Below are positions 21,628 to 28,502 of a stretch of DNA of 28,502 nt, piece by piece. A program made the position numbers and the translations under genes. Every line of letters starts with the position of its first letter. Position 1 is the stretch's first letter. Under the pieces are notes generated by a model. The model searched no databases and was not told where the DNA came from. It saw only the letters and a program-made list of their open reading frames with translations. Origin of the DNA: Dehalococcoidia bacterium (GTDB lineage Bacteria; Chloroflexota; Dehalococcoidia; SM23-28-2; RBG-16-64-32); contig JAUYGU010000165.1 in NCBI GenBank assembly GCA_030690405.1, positions 1 through 28,502 of the forward strand, given 5' to 3'.

Positions 21628-21995
21628 GCTGCTCCTTTCGCCTTCTCGATGAGTTCAGGCAGCTCCGCGACGAGCTGCGAGCGGGGGACGACGACGGCAC
21701 AGCCGGCGGCCTTGGCGGCCCGGAGAACGCCGGCCCTGGTGTGCTGGCCGAAGGCGATGACGGGCACGGGGCCGGCCGCCGTTAGGACGTCGCGCCAGGG
21801 GAGCCCCTCGGCCTGGAGGTCGAGGATGACGACTTCGCCGGCGTCCCCTCGGAGCGCCTCGCGGGCCTCCTCGGCGGTGGTCGCGACGGCGACGGCATAG
21901 CCCAGCGCCCGCGCCGCCTCGGCGACGCGCGATTGCCGCATGAGGTCCGTGGCGACGAGGACGATCCGGCCGGGGGTCGAGGGGTTGCCCGCCAT
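21624..21995 (-). CDS. Degenerate response-regulator receiver domain protein
   Basis: A 123-residue single CheY-like domain. The fold is recognisable: RIVLVATDLMRQSRVAEAAR as strand 1/helix 1, the phospho-acceptor-like Asp in VVILDLQAEGLPW, and VPVIAFGQHTRAGVLRAAKAAG as strand 4/helix 4. The acidic pair after strand 1 is reduced to a single Asp. The conserved Lys after strand 5 is absent (VVVPRSQL), so classical phosphorylation is unlikely. No histidine kinase is nearby. A TATACT box ends only about ten bases before the ATG at 21995, so the mRNA may be nearly leaderless. Confidence 0.7.
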   Translation of the reverse strand: MAGNPSTPGRIVLVATDLMRQSRVAEAARALGYAVAVATTAEEAREALRGDAGEVVILDLQAEGLPWRDVLTAAGPVPVIAFGQHTRAGVLRAAKAAGCAVVVPRSQLVAELPELIEKAKGAA

Positions 21996-22079
21996 GTCTG
22001 CTGAGAGTATACCGGGAACGGGCGGCGAGTGGAGACCGCCTCCGGAAAACTGTGTATATCGCCGCTCTGCTTACCGCGT

Positions 22080-22085
22080 TATAAT
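22080..22085 (+). promoter_or_regulatory. -10 box of the gene at 22115
   Basis: A perfect TATAAT with no good -35 at 17 bases. Transcription would start near 22092, just before an ATG at 22094 and 23 bases before the preferred ATG at 22115. Confidence 0.5.
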
Positions 22086-22114
22086 GGTGCTGAATGGCCG
22101 GGAGAGAGCCCAAA

Positions 22115-22537
22115 ATGGACCGCCAGCTGTTGGGGAGGGTGGCCGCGCTGACATCGGGTCAGCAGCGGTGGCTGCGCACTGTCCTGCAAACCATCTTCAC
22201 GATGGAGGCACCTGCCGGGGGCGCAGCTCGGGAGGAGGCGCCGGAACGGCCACGGCCGGCGAAGCCGAAGACGGCGAAGCCGGCGCCGGCGGAGGAGCCG
22301 CGGCGTCAGGGGCTGGACAAGCTCCTCAGCGGCGAGGGAGCTTCAGAGGAGGAGTACCCGGAGCTGGCCGACGAGTTGAAGGGGATCGGCGATATCGCCG
22401 ACCTGCTGAGGGAGGGCGGCCGGGAGCGCCGGCGCTTCGGCGAGGAGCTGATGCGACTGTTCGGGGGCCCTGAGGTGGACGCCGAAGGGGGCGAAGATGG
22501 CGAAGAGGACGAGGGCGAGGGCGCCCGCTTCAACTAG
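22115..22537 (+). CDS. Uncharacterised protein with Pro/Lys linker and acidic tail
   Basis: A 140-residue protein of unknown function. An N-terminal helical segment (MDRQLLGRVAALTSGQQRWL, then RTVLQTIFTME) precedes a Pro/Ala/Lys-rich linker (residues 40-65). A conserved-looking helical segment (EEYPELADELKGIGDIADLL, then REGGRERRRFGEELMRLF) is followed by a highly acidic tail (EGGEDGEEDEGEG). I choose the ATG at 22115, with GGGAGAG upstream; the ATG at 22094 is possible if the transcript is leaderless. The middle helical block resembles short segments in other Chloroflexota hypothetical proteins, but I cannot name a family. Confidence 0.65.
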   Translation: MDRQLLGRVAALTSGQQRWLRTVLQTIFTMEAPAGGAAREEAPERPRPAKPKTAKPAPAEEPRRQGLDKLLSGEGASEEEYPELADELKGIGDIADLLREGGRERRRFGEELMRLFGGPEVDAEGGEDGEEDEGEGARFN

Positions 22538-22595
22538 CCTATCGCCGTTCGGCGGTGACGCACCGCACCCCGCCCCAAGTATTCTGTCCCGCCCA

Positions 22596-22626
22596 CCCAC
22601 CCCTGAAGGGATTCAGGCTTCGGCCC
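22596..22626 (+). repeat. 31-bp direct repeat, copy 2
   Basis: Identical over 31 bases to 21303-21333. It lies in the 190-base gap between two convergent genes, which otherwise holds only another dispersed repeat (22640-22662) and a reversed GTAGGGGCG word at 22671-22682. Confidence 0.85.
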
Positions 22627-22639
22627 CTCCGGGCGGGGA

Positions 22640-22662
22640 CCCTTCGACGGGCTCAGGGCAGG
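22640..22662 (-). repeat. Dispersed 24-bp repeat, copy C
   Basis: CCCTTCGACGGG then CTCAGGGCAGG, the reverse orientation of copies A (13362-13385) and B (19175-19198), one base shorter in the centre. Confidence 0.65.
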
Positions 22663-22727
22663 CTCTGAAGGTCGCCCCTACGACGGCATCGGCTTTGCGA
22701 CGGGGCCCTCCGGCTCAGCGGGGGCGC

Positions 22728-23603
22728 TTACGCACGGTGTTCGATGGCGCCGACCTGGGCGGCGAGGACGTGCGCCCCGCTGTCCACGAAGATGATGTTC
22801 CCGGTTACCATGCGGGAGAGGTCGCTCGCCAGGTAGACAGCGGTGTTGCCTACGTCCTCGATCGTGATGTTTTCGTGGAGCGGCGCCGTCTCCTCGGTCC
22901 ATCGCCGGAGGGCGCTGATCCCCTTGACCGCGCTCGCGGACAAGGTGCGCACGGGGCCGGCGGAGATCGTGTTCACGCGAATCTTGCTCGGGCCCAGCTC
23001 GACGGCGAGGTAGCGGACACCGACCTCCAGGGCGGCCTTCGCCGCAGCCATCGCGCTGTAGCCGGGCACCGCCTTTTCGACGGCGTTGTAGGTGAGGGTG
23101 AAGATGCTGCCGCCGCCCTGCTCGGCCATCAGCGGCGCCGCGGTGCGGGCCACCGCGTTCAGCGAGTAGGCGCTGATCTCCATCGCCAGCTTGTACCCCT
23201 CTCGCGATATCTGCGAGAACGGCCGGTTCAGGTCGTCGCGGCCGGCGAAGGCGATGCAGTGGGCGAGCGCGTCCAGCCCCTTCCAGCGGCCAGCGATGTT
23301 TCGGAACAGCGCCTCAATCGCGGAGTCGTCGGTCACGTCACACGGGAAGAGGAGGGGCTCCCCGGGGCCGCCCAGGGTGGACACCAGATCCCTGACGTTC
23401 CTCTCGATCCTGCCTTTGGGCTCTTCCAGGTAGGTGAAGGCGAGTGAAGCCCCCTGGGCGTGCATCGCCTGGGCGATGCCCCAGGCGATGCTGTGCTTAT
23501 CGGCGACGCCCATGATGAGGGCATTCTTGCCGGCGAGGAGCCCGCCTGCAGGCGCTCCCGGCGCTACCGCCCGTTCGCTCCGTTGCGACGCCTGAACGTT
23601 CAC
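22728..23603 (-). CDS. fabI: Enoyl-[acyl-carrier-protein] reductase FabI
   Basis: Catalyses the NAD(P)H-dependent last step of each fatty-acid elongation cycle. The SDR-type protein has the FabI cofactor motif IMGVADKHSIAWGIAQAM, the loop SISAYSL equivalent (EISAYSLNAVARTA), and the active-site YxxxxxxK as YSAMAAAK (Tyr182, Lys189). It ends with RVNTISAGPVRTLSASAVKG and DLSRMVTGNIIFVDSG. The GTG at 23603 has AAGGAGG at ideal spacing, giving 291 residues. This leaves an N-terminal extension of about 25 residues (NVQASQRSERAVAPG) before the canonical LLAGKNALIMGV start. It is the last gene of a galU-unknown-fabI operon. Confidence 0.94.
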   Translation of the reverse strand: MNVQASQRSERAVAPGAPAGGLLAGKNALIMGVADKHSIAWGIAQAMHAQGASLAFTYLEEPKGRIERNVRDLVSTLGGPGEPLLFPCDVTDDSAIEALFRNIAGRWKGLDALAHCIAFAGRDDLNRPFSQISREGYKLAMEISAYSLNAVARTAAPLMAEQGGGSIFTLTYNAVEKAVPGYSAMAAAKAALEVGVRYLAVELGPSKIRVNTISAGPVRTLSASAVKGISALRRWTEETAPLHENITIEDVGNTAVYLASDLSRMVTGNIIFVDSGAHVLAAQVGAIEHRA

Positions 23604-23629
23604 GAAGCCTCCTTGCGTAGCCAGTGCGA

Positions 23630-24340
23630 TTATCTGCCCGTTCCGCCGGCCGTCATTCGTTCCAGGCACTGTTGGAGGACGGCGGCCAGGGGCGCACGGT
23701 CTCTACTATAGTCCAGGGAACTTATCGGCGGTAGCAGGACGACCTGCCCGGGCCCGACCGCAAGCTCGACGCCGACAGCGGCCCCGCCGGGGCTGCGGGC
23801 GAACACTCTGACGTAGGGCGGGGCGCCCTCCTGCGGCTCCGACAGGTAGGCGCGGAAGGCTAACCTAACCCCAAACTCCTCGACGTAGGGCGCGAAGGCG
23901 TGCTCCGGGTCGGTTAGCTCAACGCCGAGTTTGCCGTACCCGGCGACCAGATGCTCGCCGTAGGAGAAGCCTCCGGGAGCGGGCAGCCAGTCGTAGCGGC
24001 GCCAGCCGGGAAGCTCGCGGATCGCCTCGTGGCTGACATCGGGGTAGGCGAAGCAGGCGATGGCACCGCCGCGGGCCAGCAGCCGCTCCGCCTCCAGGCG
24101 GCGGAGCCGGAGCAGCTCCGCCAGGGAGAACGCCGCCGGACCGCCCGGGCCGTTCACGATGGTCAGGCCTCCGTGCGTCTTGTGCTCGGTCGACCCGGCT
24201 GTCACCTGCTCGATCACTTCGGACAGGGCGGACGTTTCGACGATCACCCGGCCATAGTCGAAGAGGGAGGGCGCTGAGAGGAAAGAGTAGTTGTCGAAGG
24301 TGACGTGGGGCAGGGGAATGCCGAGCACGAGGGTGCGCAT
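23630..24340 (-). CDS. Uncharacterised protein between galU and fabI
   Basis: A 236-residue protein I cannot place in a family. It begins MRTLVLGIPLPHVTFDNYSF and LSAPSLFDYGRVIVE, has a likely nucleotide- or sugar-handling type alpha/beta pattern (GGLTIVNGPGGPAAFSLAEL, then RLEAERLLARGGAIACFAYP), and ends in a beta-rich half with GPGQVVLLPPISSLDY. No signal peptide or membrane helix is visible. It starts five bases after galU without its own strong ribosome binding site and is followed by fabI after 26 bases, so all three are co-transcribed. The PISSLDY-type ending followed by a helix suggests a conserved fold; the function is unknown. Confidence 0.8.
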   Translation of the reverse strand: MRTLVLGIPLPHVTFDNYSFLSAPSLFDYGRVIVETSALSEVIEQVTAGSTEHKTHGGLTIVNGPGGPAAFSLAELLRLRRLEAERLLARGGAIACFAYPDVSHEAIRELPGWRRYDWLPAPGGFSYGEHLVAGYGKLGVELTDPEHAFAPYVEEFGVRLAFRAYLSEPQEGAPPYVRVFARSPGGAAVGVELAVGPGQVVLLPPISSLDYSRDRAPLAAVLQQCLERMTAGGTGR

Positions 24341-24345
24341 GAAGC

Positions 24346-25215
24346 TCAGCTCAGGGAGAGGGAGCGGAGGTATTGTTTAAGGGCGGGGCCGATGTCTTCC
24401 CGCGCGAGCGCGAGGGCGATAGAGGCCTCCAGCAGGCCCAGGGGCCGGCCCGTGTCGAACCGTTTGCCCTGGAACCGGCAGGCGAACAGGGGCTGCCCGG
24501 CGTCCAGCAGCATCGCCAGGGTATCGGTGAGCTGCATCTCGCCCTTGATCCCGGGCGGCGTCCGCTCCAGCAGCGGCCAGATCTCGGCGGCGAGCACGTA
24601 CCGGCCGACGGTGGCGAGGTCGGACGGCGCTTCGTCCGCGGACGGCTTCTCGATGATGCTGCGGACGCGGTAGACGCGGTCTTCGACGGGCTCATGGGTG
24701 ATGACGCCGTAGTGGACGACCTCGTCGCGGGGGAGCCGCTCGACGGCGATGACGCTGCCGCCGTGGCGCTCGTAGACGTCCAGGAGCTGGCGGATGGCGG
24801 GGACGTCGGCGACGATGATGTCGTCGGGGAAGAAGAGGGCGAAGGGCTCGTCGCCGACGACGTGGCGGGCGGCGAGGACGGCGTGGGAGATTCCGCGCCG
24901 CTCCTTCTGGCGGACGAAGGCGATATCGGCGATGTCGGCGAGGCGGCGCACCTCGCGCAACTCCTCGCTCTTGCCGGTTGCCTCCAGCACCTGCTCGAGC
25001 TCGAGATTGCGGTCGAAGTGGTCCTCGACGGCGCGCTTAGGGCCGGCGGTGACGATGGTGATCTGGGTCAACCCGGCGGCGACGGCCTCTTCGACGACGT
25101 GCTGGATGACGGGCTGGTCCACCAGGGGCAGCATCTCCTTGGGCACGGCCTTGGTCGCGGGGAGGAATCGGGTGCCGTGCCCGGCGGCCAGTATGACGGC
25201 CTTGCGGACGGTCAT
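24346..25215 (-). CDS. galU: UTP--glucose-1-phosphate uridylyltransferase
   Basis: Makes UDP-glucose from UTP and glucose-1-phosphate for polysaccharide and envelope glycan synthesis. The 289-residue protein has the nucleotidyltransferase signature KAVILAAGHGTRFLPATKAV with PKEMLPLVDQPVIQHV, then QKERRGISHAVLAAR, the metal-binding LFFPDDIIV, HYGVITHEP, IIEKP, GRYVL, and KGEMQLTDTLAMLL. It ends with GKRFDTGRPLGLLEA, all typical of GalU. It is the first gene of a three-gene operon with promoter at 25278-25306. Confidence 0.94.
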   Translation of the reverse strand: MTVRKAVILAAGHGTRFLPATKAVPKEMLPLVDQPVIQHVVEEAVAAGLTQITIVTAGPKRAVEDHFDRNLELEQVLEATGKSEELREVRRLADIADIAFVRQKERRGISHAVLAARHVVGDEPFALFFPDDIIVADVPAIRQLLDVYERHGGSVIAVERLPRDEVVHYGVITHEPVEDRVYRVRSIIEKPSADEAPSDLATVGRYVLAAEIWPLLERTPPGIKGEMQLTDTLAMLLDAGQPLFACRFQGKRFDTGRPLGLLEASIALALAREDIGPALKQYLRSLSLS

Positions 25216-25277
25216 GGGGAAGGGCGCTGCTCCTTTCTGATTGCCTGTCTGGCGGCGGTCCGGGGCACCTGCGGCGT

Positions 25278-25306
25278 AGTCTACATCAGGGGTGTTTGGC
25301 TAGCAA
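25278..25306 (-). promoter_or_regulatory. Promoter of galU operon
   Basis: TTGCTA (25301-25306), a 17-base spacer and TAGACT (25278-25283) on the minus strand, about 60 bases before galU. Confidence 0.55.
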
Positions 25307-25420
25307 GCGGACGCCAGTCTGGGGCGCTGACGGGCACAATGGGGCAAAGCGCGCCATCTGCAGTCAGGGAAGAGGATAATAGTTCTACCACATCCCCGTA
25401 TTTCCGTTGCCAGATTTGGC

Positions 25421-25451
25421 TTGACAGGGGCGTGCGAGACCGTGATAGGAT
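25421..25451 (+). promoter_or_regulatory. Promoter of the SRP RNA
   Basis: Perfect TTGACA (25421-25426) and TAGGAT (25446-25451), with a rather long 19-base spacer; the start predicted from this agrees with the 5' end of helix 5 at about 25457. Confidence 0.6.
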
Positions 25452-25456
25452 ATCCG

Positions 25457-25727
25457 CGGTCGTGCTAGACGGGGAGCTAGCGGTGCCCTGAACCCGCAAT
25501 CCGCTATAGCGGGGTTGAATTCCCGCTCGAGGTTCAGGTGTCGTGGGGACTGCCCTGGAAAGTGGCGTTGATGACCCGGCCCTGCGCGGCGAGGCGCTGC
25601 GAACCCCGTCAGGCCCGGAAGGGAGCAGCGGTAAGTAGTAAGCTTCGGGTGCCGCAGGTAAACCGAGTTGGAGTTGGCTATCAGGACAAGCCTGCGGGGC
25701 CCGGATCGACAGCGGGTGCACGACCGA
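25457..25727 (+). ncRNA. ffs: Signal recognition particle RNA, large (6S/scRNA-type)
   Basis: The RNA scaffold of SRP, which binds Ffh and targets nascent membrane proteins. The conserved domain IV tip is present (GTCAGGCCCGGAAGGGAGCA then GCGGTAA, about 25609-25635). The 5' part closely follows the Bacillus-type long SRP RNA (GTGCTAGACGGGGAG, AACCCGCAATCCGCTATAGC, TTGAATTCCC), i.e. the Alu domain is included. The ends are set by CGGTCGTGC (25457-25465) pairing with GCACGACCG (25718-25726), giving about 270 bases, the size of the B. subtilis RNA. Confidence 0.93.
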
Positions 25728-25764
25728 ACTCGACAATCGAAGAGGCGGGCAGAACCGAAGTGAG

Positions 25765-27102
25765 GTGAGTTTGCCGAAACCCGGCGCCGGGGCGGACCCT
25801 CCAGAGTCCAGGCGTAGCAGCGATAAGAGCAAGCAGCCGCCCCCAGCAATAGCCCACTCGTCCAGCGACCGTCTTCACATCGCCCTCGTGGTTGCCCTGG
25901 CTGCCGTGACCCTAGTGGCGATAGCCTTTCCCCTCTCCCGATCCGAAGCCAGCGCAGAAGACAGCGGCGGTATGCCTACGGTGGTCGTGGCCGACGGCCT
26001 GGCGGTGACTCTCCGCACGCAGGCAGAGACGATGGTCAGCGCCGTGGCGCAGGCGGGCCCCATGGCGACAGCCCACCCGGCGCTGTCAGAGAGCCTGGAA
26101 GGGTTCCCCGGGGCCGATCTGGTACCGCGATCTCTCCTTGCCATGGCCGCGCGCGTTCTCGCCCGCGGGACGCTCGCCCGGCCGGACGGCCCGGTGATGG
26201 AGCTGCAGGAGCCGGTGCGGTTCACGCTCCACGAGGGCGGCTTCGCATCTGTGGTCTTCTCGAGCCGGCCGACGGTAGGACTGGCGCTGGTGGCGGTGGG
26301 CTCTAGCTTCAGCCGCTATGATCAGGTCTGGCCGGCGCCGGACACGCCGCTGACCGAGGGCCTCCACGTGTTCGTGCAGCGCGCCACGGCCGTCAGCCTG
26401 AGCGTCGGCAGCGGCCGGCCCGCCACCGTCCACACGCATTCGAATACTGTGGCCGAGCTGCTGGCGGAGCAGGGCGTCAAGCTGGGGAACGGCGATTCCG
26501 TGACGCCGGGCCCGGCGGTGGCGCTGATCGACGGAATGACGGTCGCCGTGACCGTTGTCAGGAGCGTGACCGAGGGCGAAGACACGCCGATCCCCTTTGA
26601 GACTTACTACCGCGACGACTCATCCCGTCCCGAGGGCGAGTACGCGGAGCTCCAGGCGGGTGTAGACGGATACGTCCGCCGGGAGTATTCGGTGACCTTC
26701 CAGGACGGCGTGGAGGTCGGACGGGTGGTGCTCTCAGAGACCGTGGTTCAGCCAGACAACCGGATAATCGCCCAGGGGACGGCGGCCGTCGCCGCCGCGG
26801 TGGCCGCGCCCGCCGGCGATCCCCAGTGCGGGCGGACCCTCCGCGTGTGGGCGACGTGGTATACGGCGGCGAGCGCCGGCGGCGGCAGCACGGCGACCGG
26901 CACCACGGTCCGCAAAGGCACCGTGGCGGTGGACCCAAGGGTGATCCCGCTGGGGACGCAGATGTACATCCCTGGCTACGGCTACGGGGTAGCGGAGGAC
27001 ACCGGCGGCGCCGTCATCGGCAATATCATTGACCTGGGCTACGGCGCCGGCGACGTCAAGGACTGGCAGAGCGGCTGGGTCGCCATCTGCGTCCTGAACT
27101 GA
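25765..27102 (+). CDS. Secreted or membrane-anchored G5/3D-domain cell-wall protein
   Basis: A 445-residue exported protein resembling actinobacterial/firmicute resuscitation-type and YabE-like proteins. An Arg/Lys-containing N-terminus precedes a hydrophobic segment (LHIALVVALAAVTLVAIAF, about residues 37-56) acting as signal or anchor. DUF348-like repeats follow (VVVADGLAVTLRTQAETMVS, VHTHSNTVAELLAEQGVKLG), then a G5 domain (YSVTFQDGVEVGRVVLSETV). The C-terminal 3D domain contains TATGTTVRKGTVAVDPRVIP, LGTQMYIPGYG, AEDTGG and NIIDLG, with the three conserved Asp. 3D domains share the double-psi barrel of MltA-type lytic transglycosylases, so peptidoglycan cleavage is plausible. GTG start chosen; a TTG two codons later is an alternative. 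Confidence 0.87.
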   Translation: MSLPKPGAGADPPESRRSSDKSKQPPPAIAHSSSDRLHIALVVALAAVTLVAIAFPLSRSEASAEDSGGMPTVVVADGLAVTLRTQAETMVSAVAQAGPMATAHPALSESLEGFPGADLVPRSLLAMAARVLARGTLARPDGPVMELQEPVRFTLHEGGFASVVFSSRPTVGLALVAVGSSFSRYDQVWPAPDTPLTEGLHVFVQRATAVSLSVGSGRPATVHTHSNTVAELLAEQGVKLGNGDSVTPGPAVALIDGMTVAVTVVRSVTEGEDTPIPFETYYRDDSSRPEGEYAELQAGVDGYVRREYSVTFQDGVEVGRVVLSETVVQPDNRIIAQGTAAVAAAVAAPAGDPQCGRTLRVWATWYTAASAGGGSTATGTTVRKGTVAVDPRVIPLGTQMYIPGYGYGVAEDTGGAVIGNIIDLGYGAGDVKDWQSGWVAICVLN

Positions 27103-27172
27103 CGGCCTGAATCTAGAAGCGCCACCCACAAAATGACTGCGGCTTCGCCGCGCCGTGGCGTATCATGATCCC

Positions 27173-28003
27173 GTGACGCAATCGCGCGGGCGCCGTCGCA
27201 AAGCGCTGGGCCAGCACTGGCTGGTGGACCGGCGCGTCCTGGGACGCATCGCCCGGGCGGCCGATATCGGTCCTGAGGACACGGTCGTCGAGGTCGGCGC
27301 AGGCAGCGGACTGCTCACCGGACTGCTCGCGCAACGGTCGTCGCGGCTCATCGCCGTGGAGGTGGACCCCGAGCTTGCGGCCGGGCTGCGCGAACGGTTC
27401 CGCGACCGCGAGAACGTCTGCGTACTGGAGGCGGACGTGCTCTCCGTGGCGCCGGAGGAGGTGCTCGCGCGGGGCGGCGGCGGGCTGCCGTACGTCGTCG
27501 TCGGCAACCTGCCGTACTTCATCGGCTCGGCCATAGTGCGGCACTTTCTCGCCGCGCGGGCCCAGCCGCTGCGGCTGCTGGTCACCCTGCAGGCGGAGGT
27601 GGCGCGCAACATGGCGGCGGCGCCGGGCGACATGACGTTCCTGAGCGTGGCGGTCCAGTACTACGCCGAGCCGCGGGTGCTGTTCGAGCTACCGCCTTCG
27701 GCGTTCCGGCCGCCGCCGAAGGTGCGCTCCGCGGTGCTCCGGCTGGACACCCGCCACGGCACAGCCGTGGCGGTGGACGACAGGGAGTCGTTCTTCCGGC
27801 TGGTGCAGGCGGGGTTCGCCGCCCGGCGCAAGCAGTTGCGCAACGCCCTCGCGATCGGCCTGGGCTGCGCCGCCGCGGAGGCGGAAGCGGTGCTGCTGGA
27901 GGCGGGCCTGGATTCCGGCCGACGCGCGCAGACGCTGACCCTCCAGGAGTGGGCCGGCCTCTACCGCGCCTACCTCGGCACGGCCGCGGGCGTTCGCCAC
28001 TGA
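27173..28003 (+). CDS. rsmA: 16S rRNA (adenine1518/1519-N6)-dimethyltransferase
   Basis: RsmA/KsgA dimethylates two adjacent adenines in helix 45 of 16S rRNA late in 30S assembly. Motifs: KALGQHWLVDRRVL at the N-terminus, the SAM-binding VVEVGAGSGLLTGLL, VEVDPELAAGL, LEADVL, the catalytic VVGNLPYFIGSAI, and the C-terminal PKVRSAVLRL and FAARRKQLRNAL. The length of about 276 residues is normal. I prefer the GTG at 27173; an upstream GTG at 27155 adds six residues that overlap a TATCAT box at 27161-27166. If that box is the -10, the transcript starts at or next to the GTG and is leaderless. ispE follows after 5 bases. Confidence 0.93.
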   Translation: MTQSRGRRRKALGQHWLVDRRVLGRIARAADIGPEDTVVEVGAGSGLLTGLLAQRSSRLIAVEVDPELAAGLRERFRDRENVCVLEADVLSVAPEEVLARGGGGLPYVVVGNLPYFIGSAIVRHFLAARAQPLRLLVTLQAEVARNMAAAPGDMTFLSVAVQYYAEPRVLFELPPSAFRPPPKVRSAVLRLDTRHGTAVAVDDRESFFRLVQAGFAARRKQLRNALAIGLGCAAAEAEAVLLEAGLDSGRRAQTLTLQEWAGLYRAYLGTAAGVRH

Positions 28004-28008
28004 CGCCG

Positions 28009-28502
28009 ATGCGTCTCTACACACCCGCAAAGGTCAACTGGACGCTGGAGGTGCTGGGCCGTCTGCCTCAGGCGGACTACCACGAGGTGTGCACGGTCAT
28101 GCAGACGATCGAGCTGTGTGACGCCCTGGAGTTCGGACCCGGCGAGGGCGTCCGCCTGGAGGTGGAGGGTCCGCACGAGGCGTCGGGGGACGACCTCGTG
28201 CTGCGGGCGGCGGCGCTTCTGGGCGGCGGCGGCGGCCGCGGCGCGCGCATTCGGCTGACGAAGCGGATCCCGGTGGCGGCGGGGCTCGGTGGCGGCAGCT
28301 CGGACGCCGCGGCGACCCTGCGCGGCCTGGACGAGCTGTGGGGGCTGGGCCTCGGCGGCGAGAAGCTGGCGGAGATGGCGGCCGGGCTGGGCTCCGACGT
28401 CCCGTTCTTCCTGGCCGGCGGCACGGCGCTGGCCGAGGGCCGGGGGGAGCGCGTGACCCCGCTGCTGGACGCCACGCAGTCGTGGCTGGTGCTGCTGGCG
28501 CC
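28009..28502 (+). CDS. ispE: 4-diphosphocytidyl-2-C-methyl-D-erythritol kinase (cut by right edge)
   Basis: IspE phosphorylates CDP-methylerythritol in the MEP isoprenoid pathway. The 164 visible residues start MRLYTPAKVNWTLEVLGRLP, keep the Lys-x-Asn near the N-terminus and the DYHEVCTVMQTIELCD segment. They include the GHMP-kinase ATP loop PVAAGLGGGSSDAAATL and GLGSDVPFFLAGG. Family length is about 290, so nearly half is beyond the edge. The ATG lies five bases after rsmA, a pairing common in bacteria (rsmA-ispE). Confidence 0.93.
   Translation, partial: MRLYTPAKVNWTLEVLGRLPQADYHEVCTVMQTIELCDALEFGPGEGVRLEVEGPHEASGDDLVLRAAALLGGGGGRGARIRLTKRIPVAAGLGGGSSDAAATLRGLDELWGLGLGGEKLAEMAAGLGSDVPFFLAGGTALAEGRGERVTPLLDATQSWLVLLA

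Noticed and set aside
25307..25420. Additional gene or promoter before the SRP RNA (CACAAT at 25335)
   Set aside because: No -35 partner at a suitable distance and no open frame with a start signal.

Overview
The window is high-GC chromosomal DNA from a bacterium, mostly housekeeping genes with a few accessory patches. A large SRP RNA of the Gram-positive/monoderm type, a class I T-box in front of thrS, a free-standing RAM (Lrp/AsnC effector) domain gene, split biotin carboxylase/BCCP genes and many dispersed mini-repeats of the kind seen in uncultivated lineages together suggest a Chloroflexota (Dehalococcoidia-like) genome. This placement is an inference from gene content; no rRNA is present. 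There are no transposases, integrases, phage structural genes or CRISPR arrays.

Layout. 1-2035 (minus): moeA (cut by the left edge) overlapping a creatininase-family gene, then a RAM-domain gene with its own promoter. 2061-4292 (plus): pabB-pabC, giving p-aminobenzoate for folate. 4305-7812 (plus): promoter and pheS-pheT, closed by a terminator shared with the convergent infC-rpmI-rplT operon (7879-9186, minus). infC appears to start at a non-canonical AUA codon. 9189-11203 (minus): biotin carboxylase and biotin carrier protein. 11321-13666 (minus): promoter, threonine T-box, a small two-helix membrane protein, and thrS.

13735-15121 is a tRNA region: tRNA-Val(GAC), a small GIY-YIG nuclease gene that runs into a 5'-truncated second tRNA copy with a different anticodon arm, an orphan gene of unknown function, tRNA-Lys(CTT) and tRNA-Leu(TAG). 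15197-17249 (plus) encodes an OppD/OppF-type peptide ABC ATPase pair without permeases. 17368-18532 (minus) is a probable toxin-antitoxin locus: a Panacea (SocA-like) antitoxin, an overlapping small putative toxin, and a truncated third gene, all behind a promoter whose -35 box sits inside a perfect 14-bp inverted repeat.

18580-22727 holds an Arg/Lys-rich GPKTPEGK-family gene, lepA with a repeat-derived insertion and a duplicated 3' end, a degenerate receiver-domain gene and an uncharacterised gene, sprinkled with at least five families of short dispersed repeats. 22728-25306 (minus) is galU-unknown-fabI. The right end (plus) carries the SRP RNA, a secreted or anchored G5/3D-domain cell-wall protein, rsmA, and ispE (cut by the right edge).

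The most interesting items are the tRNA/GIY-YIG/tRNA-relic unit, the Panacea TA locus with its operator-like palindrome, a dispersed repeat sitting inside the T-box antiterminator, and the AUA start of infC with an overlapping upstream mini-ORF.
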